A stretch of 64,000 nucleotides of DNA from Pseudomonadota bacterium (GTDB taxonomy: Bacteria; Desulfobacterota; Desulfovibrionia; Desulfovibrionales; Desulfovibrionaceae), in assembly GCA_023399375.1 (NCBI GenBank), contig JAEWPX010000007.1:21294-85293 (forward strand), read 5' to 3'. A program made the position numbers and the translations under genes. The notes under the pieces are model-generated. The model had not been told where the DNA came from. It saw nothing but the letters and a program-made list of their open reading frames with translations, and did no database searches. Positions within the stretch are counted from its first letter, which is position 1. Every line of letters starts with the position of its first letter. Shown in pieces: positions 15,985 through 23,088 of this stretch.

Positions 15985-16072
15985 CCCGCGAGAGCTCGCG
16001 GAACGGCTTGTCCATGAGGCCAAGGTCAAGCATCCGCTGTGCGATGGCGGGGAGATCGAATTCAGCTTGCAT
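15878..16072 (-). CDS. Small hypothetical phage protein
   Basis: 64 residues from ATG 16072 (MQAEFDLPAIAQRMLDLGL). The first 42 residues form plausible helices (PFRELSRDEALELCLAIHG); the last ~20 (TRRSLQPQQAGGQSPGQG) are low-complexity and overlap the coding region of the next gene. This suggests that the meaningful protein ends near residue 44 or that translation shifts frame into 15625-15984. Confidence 0.5.
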   Translation of the reverse strand: MQAEFDLPAIAQRMLDLGLMDKPFRELSRDEALELCLAIHGNTTRRSLQPQQAGGQSPGQGQSV

Positions 16073-16403
16073 GGATGACCTCCACGCCAGCCAAGTTCTC
16101 GCGCCACTTCGTATCGAAATCGCGCATAGCAGCGTCAGGAGATGGCCCGAACCCGGCGACGCCATCCTGTAGGTTGTCCCCGTAGATGGCGCACCACACC
16201 TCGCCGTCGATAAACACCCTAGGGCGGAAGAGTACCGACGGGCGCTGCTGCTCGGCTGCGGCAATGACGTATTCCTGCGTCACGATATCTCGAGCATGGG
16301 ATATGTCGAAGCACTGGAAAGCGACTCTTTCGATGGCACTCCCAACATCGCAGTTGGAAAGGCGGCTCCTGACGGCATCATATATTGCTTGGTGGCTATC
16401 CAT
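16062..16403 (-). CDS. Conserved phage hypothetical protein
   Basis: 113 residues from ATG 16403. The N-terminal helix region (AIYDAVRSRLSNCDVGSAIERVAF) is followed by a beta-rich segment ending in WCAIYGDNLQDGVAGFGPSPDAAMRDFDTKW. The last motif is common in small phage early proteins that otherwise have no assigned role. It overlaps both neighbours by about 10 bp, as expected in a tightly packed early operon. Confidence 0.6.
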   Translation of the reverse strand: MDSHQAIYDAVRSRLSNCDVGSAIERVAFQCFDISHARDIVTQEYVIAAAEQQRPSVLFRPRVFIDGEVWCAIYGDNLQDGVAGFGPSPDAAMRDFDTKWRENLAGVEVIHAS

Positions 16404-16593
16404 TTGCTCCCTCCCCGCTGGCCATGGCGGTACGGGCGATGGCACCCATGTCAAACTGCTGCCGGGCGCTCCCGTAAAAATCCTCGTCGGCGTAAATGCG
16501 TAGCGCCTCCTCCAGTACCTTGACGCGCTCTTTCAATTTATTGGCATCAGGATAAAGAGGGCATCCCCCGCAGCGTCCTCTGTAATAGGTCAT
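16396..16593 (-). CDS. Small phage protein with CxxC
   Basis: 65 residues from ATG 16593 (MTYYRGRCGGCPLYPDANKLKERVK). One CGGC pair near the N-terminus could be half of a zinc site or a redox pair. A helix follows (KLKERVKVLEEALRIYADEDF), possibly a coiled coil. It overlaps the helicase stop by 4 bp. Function unknown. Confidence 0.6.
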   Translation of the reverse strand: MTYYRGRCGGCPLYPDANKLKERVKVLEEALRIYADEDFYGSARQQFDMGAIARTAMASGEGANG

Positions 16594-18311
16594 CTCCCCA
16601 CCCCCAAAGCTCGTTCGATCTGCGACCGCGACCACTGAAAATCCATGTGACAGGAGGCCGCGTATTTGGTCATGCCGGAGTTTCCGAGGACGTCCATGGA
16701 CAGGCCGTAGCCGCAGCGATTGAGCAGCTCGATCTGTTTGGCCGTGGCCGGCTCGGACAGCCAGCGCTTGGTTTTCTTGGCCGCGCCGTCCGTCTCATGG
16801 AGACGCAAAAAATCGTCGGCGGCAGCGAGACACGGCAGGCGCTCCCCGGTGGACAGGCGATGCACGCCGCCGTTGCCGTTGACCTTGCCCAGGGCGTGCC
16901 ACGTCTCGTCGTCGGGGCTGAATACGCCGGCCCAGGCCGTGAAGCCTGCGGCGAGCATGGCCCGGCCGGAGCCGTAGAGGTCAACGTAACGAAAGGGGCT
17001 GGCGTCGAGGATATCCATTTCGGTGAGCTCAACGCTCGTCACCGTTGTGCCCGCGTCAGCCCCCAGGCGCTCGAAGACGAAGCCGCACAACGGGCACGTG
17101 CGCGTCTGCACCGGAAGCTCGGCGCCGCAGCCGATCCGGCCGGCGGCGTCGGGCCAACGGTAGATGTCGCTGCCCTCCATGGGGCAAATCTTGGTGGCGG
17201 CCTCTTCCGGCTCGCGCTCGACCTCTTCCTTGAGCGCGGCGGTCATGTTCAGGTCGCCGTGGGTGAGGAGCGAGGTCCCGAAGTCCAGAACCACGCAGTC
17301 CTTCTTGACCACGTCTGGGTAAAGCTCTGGATCGACCGTGCGCAGGCCCCGGCCGACCATCTGGACCAACGGCCCTTTGTCGGAGCATTTACGCAGCAGA
17401 ACCACGCAGGCGACGGGCTGGGAGTCGAACCCTTCGGTCAGCACCATGACATTGGTGAGCACCTGGATCTGGCCCCTGTCGTACCGGGACAGGATGGCCC
17501 GTCGCTCGGCGTCGGCCATGGCCCCGTGGACACAGGCCGCCCGGACGCCGGCGGCCAGGAATGCGGCGGCTACGTCCTGGGCGTGTTGGACGGTGCTGGC
17601 AAAGACGATGGTCTGGCGGCCTCCGGCCTTCTCGCGCCAGTGGCGCACCACCTCGTCATTGACGGCCACGGTGTTGAGAATGGCCTCAACGGCGGCCTGA
17701 TCGAAGTAATCCGAGACTTGCCCGATCTCGCGCAGGGCGTCCTGCGTGCCCCCGACATCCACCACGAACGCCTTGGGTGGCACCAGGAATCCGAGCTGCA
17801 CAAGCTCGCGGATTGACACCGAATCCGCCACGTTGTCGAAAACAGACCGGAGCGACTTTTTATCCCCTCGCTCAGGAGTTGCGGTTAGACCGCCTACCAT
17901 CACATTCGGATTTTTTTCGCGGGCCGCTTCAATGATGGCGCGCCATGTTGGCGCGGCGGCATGGTGTGCTTCATCAAGCAACAAGAGATCCAGGGATGGG
18001 ATGCGATCGAGGTTTCGCGACAGGGTTTGCGCCATGGCAAAGATAACGTCTCCACGCATGCTCTTAGTGTCCGCAGTATAGAGACTTGGTCTAGCGTTTG
18101 GGTTTACCTTCCTATATTTCGACATATTTTGCGACACAAGCTCCTGCCTGTGCTGCAAAACCATCTGACGTCCAGCTATTTCTTTCCCTATTGCGCTTAG
18201 GACAATCGTTTTTCCCATGCCCGTCGCTCCGACAACAAGCGTATTTTGACGCTTCCCCAGTGCTTTTATGGCACGGTCAACAACTCTGGATTGGTATGGC
18301 CTAAGTATCAT
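16590..18311 (-). CDS. Superfamily 2 DEAD/DEAH-type helicase
   Basis: From ATG 18311 (MILRPYQSRVVDRA) the protein has 573 residues; a GTG at 18392 with GGGAG upstream would add 27. Helicase motifs are in order: Q-like RPYQ, motif I GATGMGKT, II LLLDEAHH, III GLTATPER, IV IVFAS, V VLTNVMVLTEGFD, VI QMVGRGLR. The middle C-terminal part has CPM...CGAELP..TRTCPLCGF, a likely four-cysteine zinc site. The protein probably remodels phage replication forks or loads replication proteins. It sits downstream of the Sak4-like ATPase and DUF669-like genes in the leftward operon. Confidence 0.92.
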   Translation of the reverse strand: MILRPYQSRVVDRAIKALGKRQNTLVVGATGMGKTIVLSAIGKEIAGRQMVLQHRQELVSQNMSKYRKVNPNARPSLYTADTKSMRGDVIFAMAQTLSRNLDRIPSLDLLLLDEAHHAAAPTWRAIIEAAREKNPNVMVGGLTATPERGDKKSLRSVFDNVADSVSIRELVQLGFLVPPKAFVVDVGGTQDALREIGQVSDYFDQAAVEAILNTVAVNDEVVRHWREKAGGRQTIVFASTVQHAQDVAAAFLAAGVRAACVHGAMADAERRAILSRYDRGQIQVLTNVMVLTEGFDSQPVACVVLLRKCSDKGPLVQMVGRGLRTVDPELYPDVVKKDCVVLDFGTSLLTHGDLNMTAALKEEVEREPEEAATKICPMEGSDIYRWPDAAGRIGCGAELPVQTRTCPLCGFVFERLGADAGTTVTSVELTEMDILDASPFRYVDLYGSGRAMLAAGFTAWAGVFSPDDETWHALGKVNGNGGVHRLSTGERLPCLAAADDFLRLHETDGAAKKTKRWLSEPATAKQIELLNRCGYGLSMDVLGNSGMTKYAASCHMDFQWSRSQIERALGVGR

Positions 18312-18431
18312 AGATACCTTGCTTTGCTTTTGTACGCCAATCTTCGCCCGGCTATGCCGTTGGATGCCACTCCTCGCAGCACCACGCTTCACTATGCCAC
18401 TCCCGGGCGCGCCGCGCCGGGCCTGTCCAGG

Positions 18432-19016
18432 CTATGCGGACTTCTTGGCCTCCACCTCTTCCCAACGCGTCACGACGAATTTTCCGAAAGGCCCCTTGCA
18501 GGCGGGCCGGAAGTCCCCCAGGCCGATGCGCTTGCCGGCGGCGTCAACGAGCTCACGAAAGAGCTTCGGGTGTATGATGGTGGTGTCGAGTTCGACGGAA
18601 AAGGAAAGTCCCCAGTCGTTGAAAGACGGCCGATGCGCGAGGATGCGGCCACCGGTCGAGGGGATGCGCACGGCCCGTGTGTCCACGTCCCAACCCTCAC
18701 GGCTGAGGAGAGGGATTTCGATGCCTTCAATTTCGACGCAAGCCGGTATGAGGCTGGACTTTTGCGTGGTGACTTTTGACTTCCCGGCCTTGAAGAAGGT
18801 GCCTGCGTCAATGAGGCAGCGAAAAAGATTCGGCTGCGGGATCATGGGGTTCCCTTCTTCGCCGAGGTAGAGCTTCTTTTCGGCCTGCTCACGAGGAGTC
18901 CCTTTGTCGCCGATGGTAGCCACACGGGTTCCATTGGAAGCAGCCATGGCCGCTTCATCGGTGAATTTGTTACAAAGCAAAGGCGTCGTTCCCTGGATCG
19001 TGATGTCAATTCGCAT
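18432..19016 (-). CDS. Conserved phage hypothetical protein (recombination-module neighbour)
   Basis: 194 residues from ATG 19016 with AGGAG upstream. It begins MRIDITIQGTTPLLCNKFT, a start I associate with phage proteins found beside DUF669/Sak genes. Much of the rest is beta-rich (ACVEIEGIEIPLLSREGWDVDTRAVRIPS, SFSVELDTTIIHPKLFRELVDAAGKRIGLGDFRP). It lies between the helicase and the DUF669-like gene. No enzymatic motif is visible. Confidence 0.6.
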   Translation of the reverse strand: MRIDITIQGTTPLLCNKFTDEAAMAASNGTRVATIGDKGTPREQAEKKLYLGEEGNPMIPQPNLFRCLIDAGTFFKAGKSKVTTQKSSLIPACVEIEGIEIPLLSREGWDVDTRAVRIPSTGGRILAHRPSFNDWGLSFSVELDTTIIHPKLFRELVDAAGKRIGLGDFRPACKGPFGKFVVTRWEEVEAKKSA

Positions 19017-19098
19017 TTCCTTTCTCCTGTAAGAGAACCTCGGTTTGGAGCGCATTGGGGCGCCCGACAATGCCGCGCGTCGCCCGGCAGAGCAGAAA

Positions 19099-19857
19099 TT
19101 ATAACGGGACGTCCTGCATACCGGCCGGCGCGGCCCATCCGGGCATACCGCCGTTGGCGGGGGGGGGCGTCTGCGCGGCCGGGGGCGCCTGGGGCGCGGC
19201 CGGAGGAGCGTATGGCGCGCGCGGCGGTGCCTGCAGCGATCCCTGGGTCGGGGCAGCGGGCGCGGCGGCCTTGGGCGGCGCGGCCCATCCCGGGGCGGCG
19301 GATTGCGCCGCCTGGGGAATCTCGGGAATCGGCGTTTCGGTGATGATCTCGCCGCCGGCCATGACGTGCTGAAACTGCTCGTCGTCCACGGTGATAACGC
19401 GCTTGATGCAGTTGTTGACGTAGCGGTCGCCCGGCTGCGGCTTCTCGACGTCAACCACGATGCCGAATTCCGCGCCCTGCAGGTCGGCCCAGGAGTTGAG
19501 GTAGCGGCCCTGCGTCGCGTTCCCGCTCTGGTCCTTTGGGCTGATGCCACGGATGGCTTCGACGATGGCGCGCATGAGACGCATGCTGATCTGCGCGGCC
19601 TTGGCGTGCCCGGGCGTCTGGCCACCGACGACGTAGTTGCTCCAGATTTTTCGCTTGGCGAACTGCCCGGAAAGGACCTCGAACTCGCAGTCGAGCATTT
19701 CGCAATCACCCTTCTTCGAAAGCTTGAGCATCGGATCGGTGCCAACGAAATTCGCTTCCGGTTGCCGAATCGTCATCCGGACCTTGACCATGGAACCGGC
19801 AGGGATCGTCCCGGCGGATTCGCGTTGTTCTTCGGCGTCGTTGAAATTGATGGCCAT
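19099..19857 (-). CDS. DUF669-like phage protein (probable ssDNA-binding role)
   Basis: From ATG 19857, 252 residues. The N-terminal ~165 residues (MAINFNDAEEQRESAGTI, VKVRMTIRQ, CEMLDCEFEVLSGQFAKRKIWSNYVVGG) match DUF669 proteins, which often lie next to Sak4-like ATPases and are thought to bind single-stranded DNA or assist recombination. The last ~75 residues are Pro/Ala-rich linker (PPKAAAPAAPTQGS, PPAAPQAPPAAQTPPP), like the flexible tail of SSB. Its start is 3 bp after the stop of the ATPase gene. Fold moderately sure, activity inferred from the family. Confidence 0.75.
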   Translation of the reverse strand: MAINFNDAEEQRESAGTIPAGSMVKVRMTIRQPEANFVGTDPMLKLSKKGDCEMLDCEFEVLSGQFAKRKIWSNYVVGGQTPGHAKAAQISMRLMRAIVEAIRGISPKDQSGNATQGRYLNSWADLQGAEFGIVVDVEKPQPGDRYVNNCIKRVITVDDEQFQHVMAGGEIITETPIPEIPQAAQSAAPGWAAPPKAAAPAAPTQGSLQAPPRAPYAPPAAPQAPPAAQTPPPANGGMPGWAAPAGMQDVPL

Positions 19858-19859
19858 GG

Positions 19860-20693
19860 CTATGCGGCCTCCTTGCCGTTGATGGTGTGCGGGATGGCGT
19901 AGCGGCCGCCAGTGGCCGCGGCGAGCGCCGCGTGGAACGCGGCCCAGGTCTTGTCCTGGCCGATGAGAATCTCGTGGGGCAGACCCCAACGGTTCTTGGC
20001 GAGATAGGCGGGTCGCTCTTCGGTAAAGAGGCAGCGCTCGCCCGTACCCTCGGCCCTGAACTTGGATTCACCTTTGGCCCCGCCGTCCTTGGTCTTGATG
20101 GTCCTGCGCCTGTAGTTGGCGAACAGCACCATGTCGGCCCACTCCTGCCAGAGCGCCCAGGCGCGCTTATGCAGCTTGATCTGGTAGCGGTCATAGGGGT
20201 CGCCATCCGGCGGCTCATGGCGCTTGATGTCGGCGTGGGCGACCAGCACGATGGTCATGCCGCGGTTCAGGCGCAGGGCATCGAGCCATCCCATGACGTT
20301 ACGCCAATCGGCGTCGGCCTCGACGTACCCCTTGCCATAGCCAACGCCCTCGATTGATTCGACGGGACGCTCCCGGTCCGCGTTGAGCCGAGACACGGTC
20401 ATGGCCCATACTATCGGCTCGAGCCAGTCCAGCGAGTCGAGAACCAGCGTCTTAAACTCATGCTCCTGGCCATGCAGCGCGGCCATGGCCTCCATGAGCT
20501 CGCCGTAAGACTCGATGAGCTTGGGAAAGGTCGGTACATCGATGGCGGCCGCGCCGTCCTCGACGCGGAGCAGGATAGGCCGCTCGAACGTCGCGCCGAA
20601 GGTGGTTTTGCCCAGGCCCTGGACGCCGTAGACCAGGACCTTTTGCGGCCGGAACTCGGACGCGGCGGAAACGACGGTGGAGAGATCGAACAT
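19860..20693 (-). CDS. RecA-like phage ATPase (Sak4/AAA_24 type)
   Basis: 277 residues. VLVYGVQGLGKTTF near residues 20-32 is Walker A, and TLVLDSLDWLEPIVW supplies the Walker B strand and acidic residue. TIVLVAHADIKRHEPPDGD is a sensor-type strand. It lacks the L1/L2 loops of full RecA, as Sak4 proteins do. Such proteins anneal or exchange single strands during phage recombination, usually together with an SSB-like partner, which here would be the DUF669-like gene directly downstream. Confidence in the ATPase fold is high and in the recombinase role moderate. Confidence 0.82.
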   Translation of the reverse strand: MFDLSTVVSAASEFRPQKVLVYGVQGLGKTTFGATFERPILLRVEDGAAAIDVPTFPKLIESYGELMEAMAALHGQEHEFKTLVLDSLDWLEPIVWAMTVSRLNADRERPVESIEGVGYGKGYVEADADWRNVMGWLDALRLNRGMTIVLVAHADIKRHEPPDGDPYDRYQIKLHKRAWALWQEWADMVLFANYRRRTIKTKDGGAKGESKFRAEGTGERCLFTEERPAYLAKNRWGLPHEILIGQDKTWAAFHAALAAATGGRYAIPHTINGKEAA

Positions 20694-20695
20694 GG

Positions 20696-21130
20696 CTATT
20701 CCTCCACCGGCTCGTACGTGACCTGCGGCGCGCCGGGGGTGATGGTCATGGCGTCGCGCACCAGGGCCACGATTTCGGCATCGCCGTAGGCCATGAACCC
20801 ATCAAGGTCCTTTTGGGACCGGGGAGAGAAAGTCCACTTGAAGAGCTTGGAAAAGGCCGCGTCGCCCATCTTCATCCGGACGAAGCCCACCTTCTCCTGA
20901 TCGAACTTGACGTAGGTCTTGAGCTGCACCTTGGTGCGCAGGCCCGCGCCTTCGAGCGTCGCTGTCTTCTTGCCGGAAGCGAACGTGGCAATGCCGGCGA
21001 GACGCGCGTGGATTTCCCGGAGGCGTTCCGACTTTTCGTCGATCTCAGCCTTGAGCGCCGCGCCTTCGCGGATGAGAGCGACGGCTTCCGGTTCCGGCAT
21101 CTGCAGAACTCTTGCTTGGGCCGTGTTCAT
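20696..21130 (-). CDS. Phage hypothetical protein, recombination module
   Basis: 144 residues. A charged N-terminal helix (EAVALIREGAALKAEIDEKSERLREIHARLAG) is followed by a beta region rich in Lys (TKVQLKTYVKFDQEKVGFVRMKMG) and SKLFKWTFSPRSQKDLDGFM. It lies 2 bp upstream of the Sak4-like gene. Small proteins of this shape occur beside Sak4-like genes, but the role is unknown. Confidence 0.6.
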   Translation of the reverse strand: MNTAQARVLQMPEPEAVALIREGAALKAEIDEKSERLREIHARLAGIATFASGKKTATLEGAGLRTKVQLKTYVKFDQEKVGFVRMKMGDAAFSKLFKWTFSPRSQKDLDGFMAYGDAEIVALVRDAMTITPGAPQVTYEPVEE

Positions 21131-21139
21131 GGTGTTCCC

Positions 21140-21322
21140 CTATGCGGCCGACTGGCCGTTCGGCTTGGGTTCGTCCGGGAACCGCCCGGCCGGTATCAGC
21201 CCGAGACGCAGGGCGACCGTGTAGTTTTGCCAATTCAGGTCGGCGCGCAGACACGCCTGCGTCAGCTGTTCGTGGATCTTCTCGTGCCGGGCATCGACGT
21301 TCCCGGTTATGCGCGTGACCAT
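21140..21322 (-). CDS. Small phage protein
   Basis: 60 residues from ATG 21322, overlapping the stop of the preceding gene. Predicted mainly helical (NVDARHEKIHEQLTQACLRADLNWQNY). No recognised family. Confidence 0.55.
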   Translation of the reverse strand: MVTRITGNVDARHEKIHEQLTQACLRADLNWQNYTVALRLGLIPAGRFPDEPKPNGQSAA

Positions 21323-21588
21323 CACGCGGCCCGCCGTTCGCTTTCTGCTTGTGCCTCGAACCGATCCGCCTCCTGTTGCCCGTCGTAGCTCGGTTCCCAT
21401 CCGTCCTCACAGGGCTTGGCGTTCCATGCGATCCACAAGTCCAAGTACATGGCAGTGATACCAGCGACGGTCAGCCCTTCGATTGCAGCCTCTCGCGCGA
21501 CGGCACAGCGACCGCGCTTGTTGTCATGCGGGTCTTCCTCGAACTCCTTGCACATGCAGCACTGCGCACCTTCAGGAATGATGGCCAT
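21322..21588 (-). CDS. Small cysteine-containing phage protein
   Basis: 88 residues from ATG 21588. CCMCKEFEEDPHDNKRGRC near the N-terminus gives four Cys and a His, a possible zinc site. A helix follows (AAIEGLTVAGITAMYLDLWIAW), and the C-terminus is acidic and helical. It overlaps the next gene by ATGA. Function unknown. Confidence 0.6.
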   Translation of the reverse strand: MAIIPEGAQCCMCKEFEEDPHDNKRGRCAVAREAAIEGLTVAGITAMYLDLWIAWNAKPCEDGWEPSYDGQQEADRFEAQAESERRAA

Positions 21589-21590
21589 GG

Positions 21591-21764
21591 CTACCTCCCG
21601 GCCAGAATACGAGCGGCCTGCATAATCGAGCGATGCTCGTAGCTCGGTTGATAGTTGAGAGCTTCGGCCAACTGCCACAGCCCGACGATGATACACGTGG
21701 CCAGGAAAAATCCCGCAGCAGCGGTCAGATAGTCACGCCCAGTCGGGAGAAGCGGCTTTTGCAT
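21591..21764 (-). CDS. Single-span membrane peptide, first gene of the PL operon
   Basis: 57 residues from ATG 21764. One membrane segment (YLTAAAGFFLATCIIVGLWQLA) follows a short basic N-terminus (MQKPLLPTGRD). It lies about 245 nt downstream of the PL start. Early membrane peptides of this kind may act in superinfection exclusion or host takeover; the sequence does not show which. Confidence 0.6.
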   Translation of the reverse strand: MQKPLLPTGRDYLTAAAGFFLATCIIVGLWQLAEALNYQPSYEHRSIMQAARILAGR

Positions 21765-22015
21765 GGCCTTGCTCCTGGTATTTGGGGCCGCCGCCCGATT
21801 CGGGAGGAGGACGACGGCCCCTGGTTGGAGGCGTTTCAATCCCTCGCGACCGTACCGCCGGCCGATCCGGCGGCGCGGAAATTTGTCTTTCGCCCTCGCA
21901 TCGTGTCCGCCTCCTCCCTGGTCCCGGTGCCTGCCCCTTGGGGGCTCCGTTGCCGGGCCGTCCTGGACGTTCCAGGGTTCGGCGGTGTCTCGCGGTGTGG
22001 GCGTCGTTGGGAGGG
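21765..22015 (-). promoter_or_regulatory. Long PL leader with two compact hairpins
   Basis: Between the PL -10 and the first long gene lie about 245 nt. In the transcript two hairpins with 3-nt loops occur: arms CCTGGA/TCCAGG (21962-21976) and GCCCC/GGGGC (21933-21945). A 21-codon open frame with a strong Shine-Dalgarno follows (21836-21901). The arrangement recalls nut-type leaders, but no N-like protein was identified. Confidence 0.4.
21836..21901 (-). CDS. Possible 21-residue leader peptide
   Basis: GGGAGGAGG precedes the ATG at 21901 by 8 nt. The frame encodes MRGRKTNFRAAGSAGGTVAR plus Asp and stops. It is basic and too short to classify. It lies in the PL leader and is below usual gene-calling length. 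Confidence 0.3.
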   Translation of the reverse strand: MRGRKTNFRAAGSAGGTVARD

Positions 22016-22043
22016 ATAATACGAAAATATTCGTAGAAGTCAA
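22016..22043 (-). promoter_or_regulatory. PL promoter of prophage 1
   Basis: On the minus strand TTGACT (22038-22043) and TATTAT (22016-22021) are 16 bp apart. The operator at 22020-22035 occupies the spacer and -10. The sequence around it is almost the same as at PR. Confidence 0.75.
22020..22035. promoter_or_regulatory. Operator OL1
   Basis: TACGAAAATATTCGTA is a near-perfect palindrome with TACGAA/TTCGTA arms, placed in the PL spacer and -10. The same sequence, read on the other strand, occupies the PR spacer. Confidence 0.75.
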
Positions 22044-22051
22044 TCGGAGAG

Positions 22052-22067
22052 TACGAAAATATTCGTT
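22052..22067. promoter_or_regulatory. Operator OL2
   Basis: TACGAAAATATTCGTT, one base from the OL1 palindrome, lies 32 bp from OL1 (about three helical turns), upstream of the PL -35. The spacing suits cooperative binding of repressor dimers. Confidence 0.7.
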
Positions 22068-22136
22068 AAGAAAGGCCAAAAAAAATCCCCGCCGGGCCGG
22101 TGCCGGGCGGGGAGAGGGGGCGTGGCGGAGGATAAT

Positions 22137-22385
22137 CTACTGCATGAATTTGACGATCGCGGCTACGATGGCGATGGCCGAGGCGGCAATAGCCCCAAGG
22201 CGCAGGGTGAGCCGATACTCAAGCCGCAGTTCAAGCTCGCGGAGTCCGCGCTCAAGGTCGGCTTTGGTGGCAAGCTCCTGCTTGGCCGCCTCATCCTGTT
22301 TTTCCAGGATGCCGATAAGAACCCCGGCCGCTTCTTCACCCAGGGCCTTTTCCAGCTTTTTCGTATCGTCGAAAAGGAGAGTCAT
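22137..22385 (-). CDS. Coiled-coil protein with C-terminal membrane anchor (DUF1640-like)
   Basis: 82 residues from ATG 22385 (MTLLFDDTKKLEKALGEEAAG). A long charged coiled coil (QDEAAKQELATKADLERGLRELELRLEYRL) ends in a hydrophobic tail (LGAIAASAIAIVAAIVKFM). This layout is the DUF1640 type common in phages and bacteria, of unknown role. It lies upstream of PL, in the operon that reads leftward from the repressor. Confidence 0.7.
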   Translation of the reverse strand: MTLLFDDTKKLEKALGEEAAGVLIGILEKQDEAAKQELATKADLERGLRELELRLEYRLTLRLGAIAASAIAIVAAIVKFMQ

Positions 22386-22387
22386 AG

Positions 22388-22690
22388 TTACCTCATGCAG
22401 GTTCCGTAAATGCTTCCACCGCCTTTCACGCAATGGGCACCAAGGCCGCAATCCGTGTCGAAAGAGCAGGTGTTTCCATATGTTCCGTTTGGATCAAGCG
22501 GAGCTCGCACTGGCTGGCGGTCGTTCATGTTCCCCGGGGCTATTCCACCAGCGCAGACGCCGTAGATAGAGCCACCATGCTTCAAGCAAACGCTTCCTGG
22601 GTTGCAGTCCGTATCGAATTGACAGGCAAAAGAAAAATTTACAAATGCTAATATGATAACTAATAATATTATTACGAATCTCATATACAT
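22388..22690 (-). CDS. Secreted cysteine-rich protein with two 24-residue repeats
   Basis: 100 residues. The N-terminus MYMRFVIILLVIILAFVNFSFA is a signal peptide with a likely cleavage before Cys23. The mature part contains two copies of the same motif at residues 23-46 and 75-98: C-x-FDTDC, then x-C, then a GGSIYG-x-C ending, four Cys per copy. The repeats are joined by a Pro-rich linker. It is probably a periplasmic or exported disulfide-bonded protein. The DNA around it is far more AT-rich than the rest of the prophage. It looks like a lysogenic-conversion (moron) gene; function unknown. Confidence 0.7.
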   Translation of the reverse strand: MYMRFVIILLVIILAFVNFSFACQFDTDCNPGSVCLKHGGSIYGVCAGGIAPGNMNDRQPVRAPLDPNGTYGNTCSFDTDCGLGAHCVKGGGSIYGTCMR

Positions 22691-22692
22691 AC

Positions 22693-22929
22693 CTATTCAA
22701 CAGAAATTGTCCCGCCTTGGACAGTCACGATAGGTGTATTCAGACGGATTTCTATGGCTTTTTTCTTTGCCAATTCCTTGTCTTTCTCTTGGCGCAAATC
22801 ATATAAGTCCCTAACAGTCAAAACTTTTGGTTTCTCCTCATAAATCTTTACCAAAATAAACACAGAACATACAGCTATTATCGTCAACATTGTTTTAATA
22901 TACAAATCATTCCATAAATTCATATCCAT
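22693..22929 (-). CDS. Small membrane-anchored protein
   Basis: 78 residues. One N-terminal membrane segment (TMLTIIAVCSVFILVKIY) is followed by a charged helix (DLYDLRQEKDKELAKKKAIEI) and a beta-type end (TPIVTVQGGTISV). AT-rich codons unlike the neighbouring phage genes. It overlaps the next gene by 10 bp. Not recognised. Confidence 0.55.
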   Translation of the reverse strand: MDMNLWNDLYIKTMLTIIAVCSVFILVKIYEEKPKVLTVRDLYDLRQEKDKELAKKKAIEIRLNTPIVTVQGGTISVE

Positions 22930-23087
22930 GTTCCCCTATACTTTTTATTTAGGAAAATTATTAATGGCCAAAGAAAAATGTAAGCAATAAATGTTACTAT
23001 TGGGCCATACGATCCCCATATCATTTTTCTTATTGACTCTGATCCTATAAAAACACCAATTACTGCGTAAATGATGATGTATATCAT
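22920..23087 (-). CDS. Small two-span membrane protein
   Basis: 55 residues from ATG 23087. Two hydrophobic segments (MIYIIIYAVIGVFIG and YGPIVTFIAYIFLWPLIIFL) separated by a short polar loop. It starts right after the repressor stop, so it is probably expressed in the lysogen together with the two genes downstream. The low GC content supports separate acquisition. Confidence 0.55.
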   Translation of the reverse strand: MIYIIIYAVIGVFIGSESIRKMIWGSYGPIVTFIAYIFLWPLIIFLNKKYRGTWI

Positions 23088-23088
23088 A

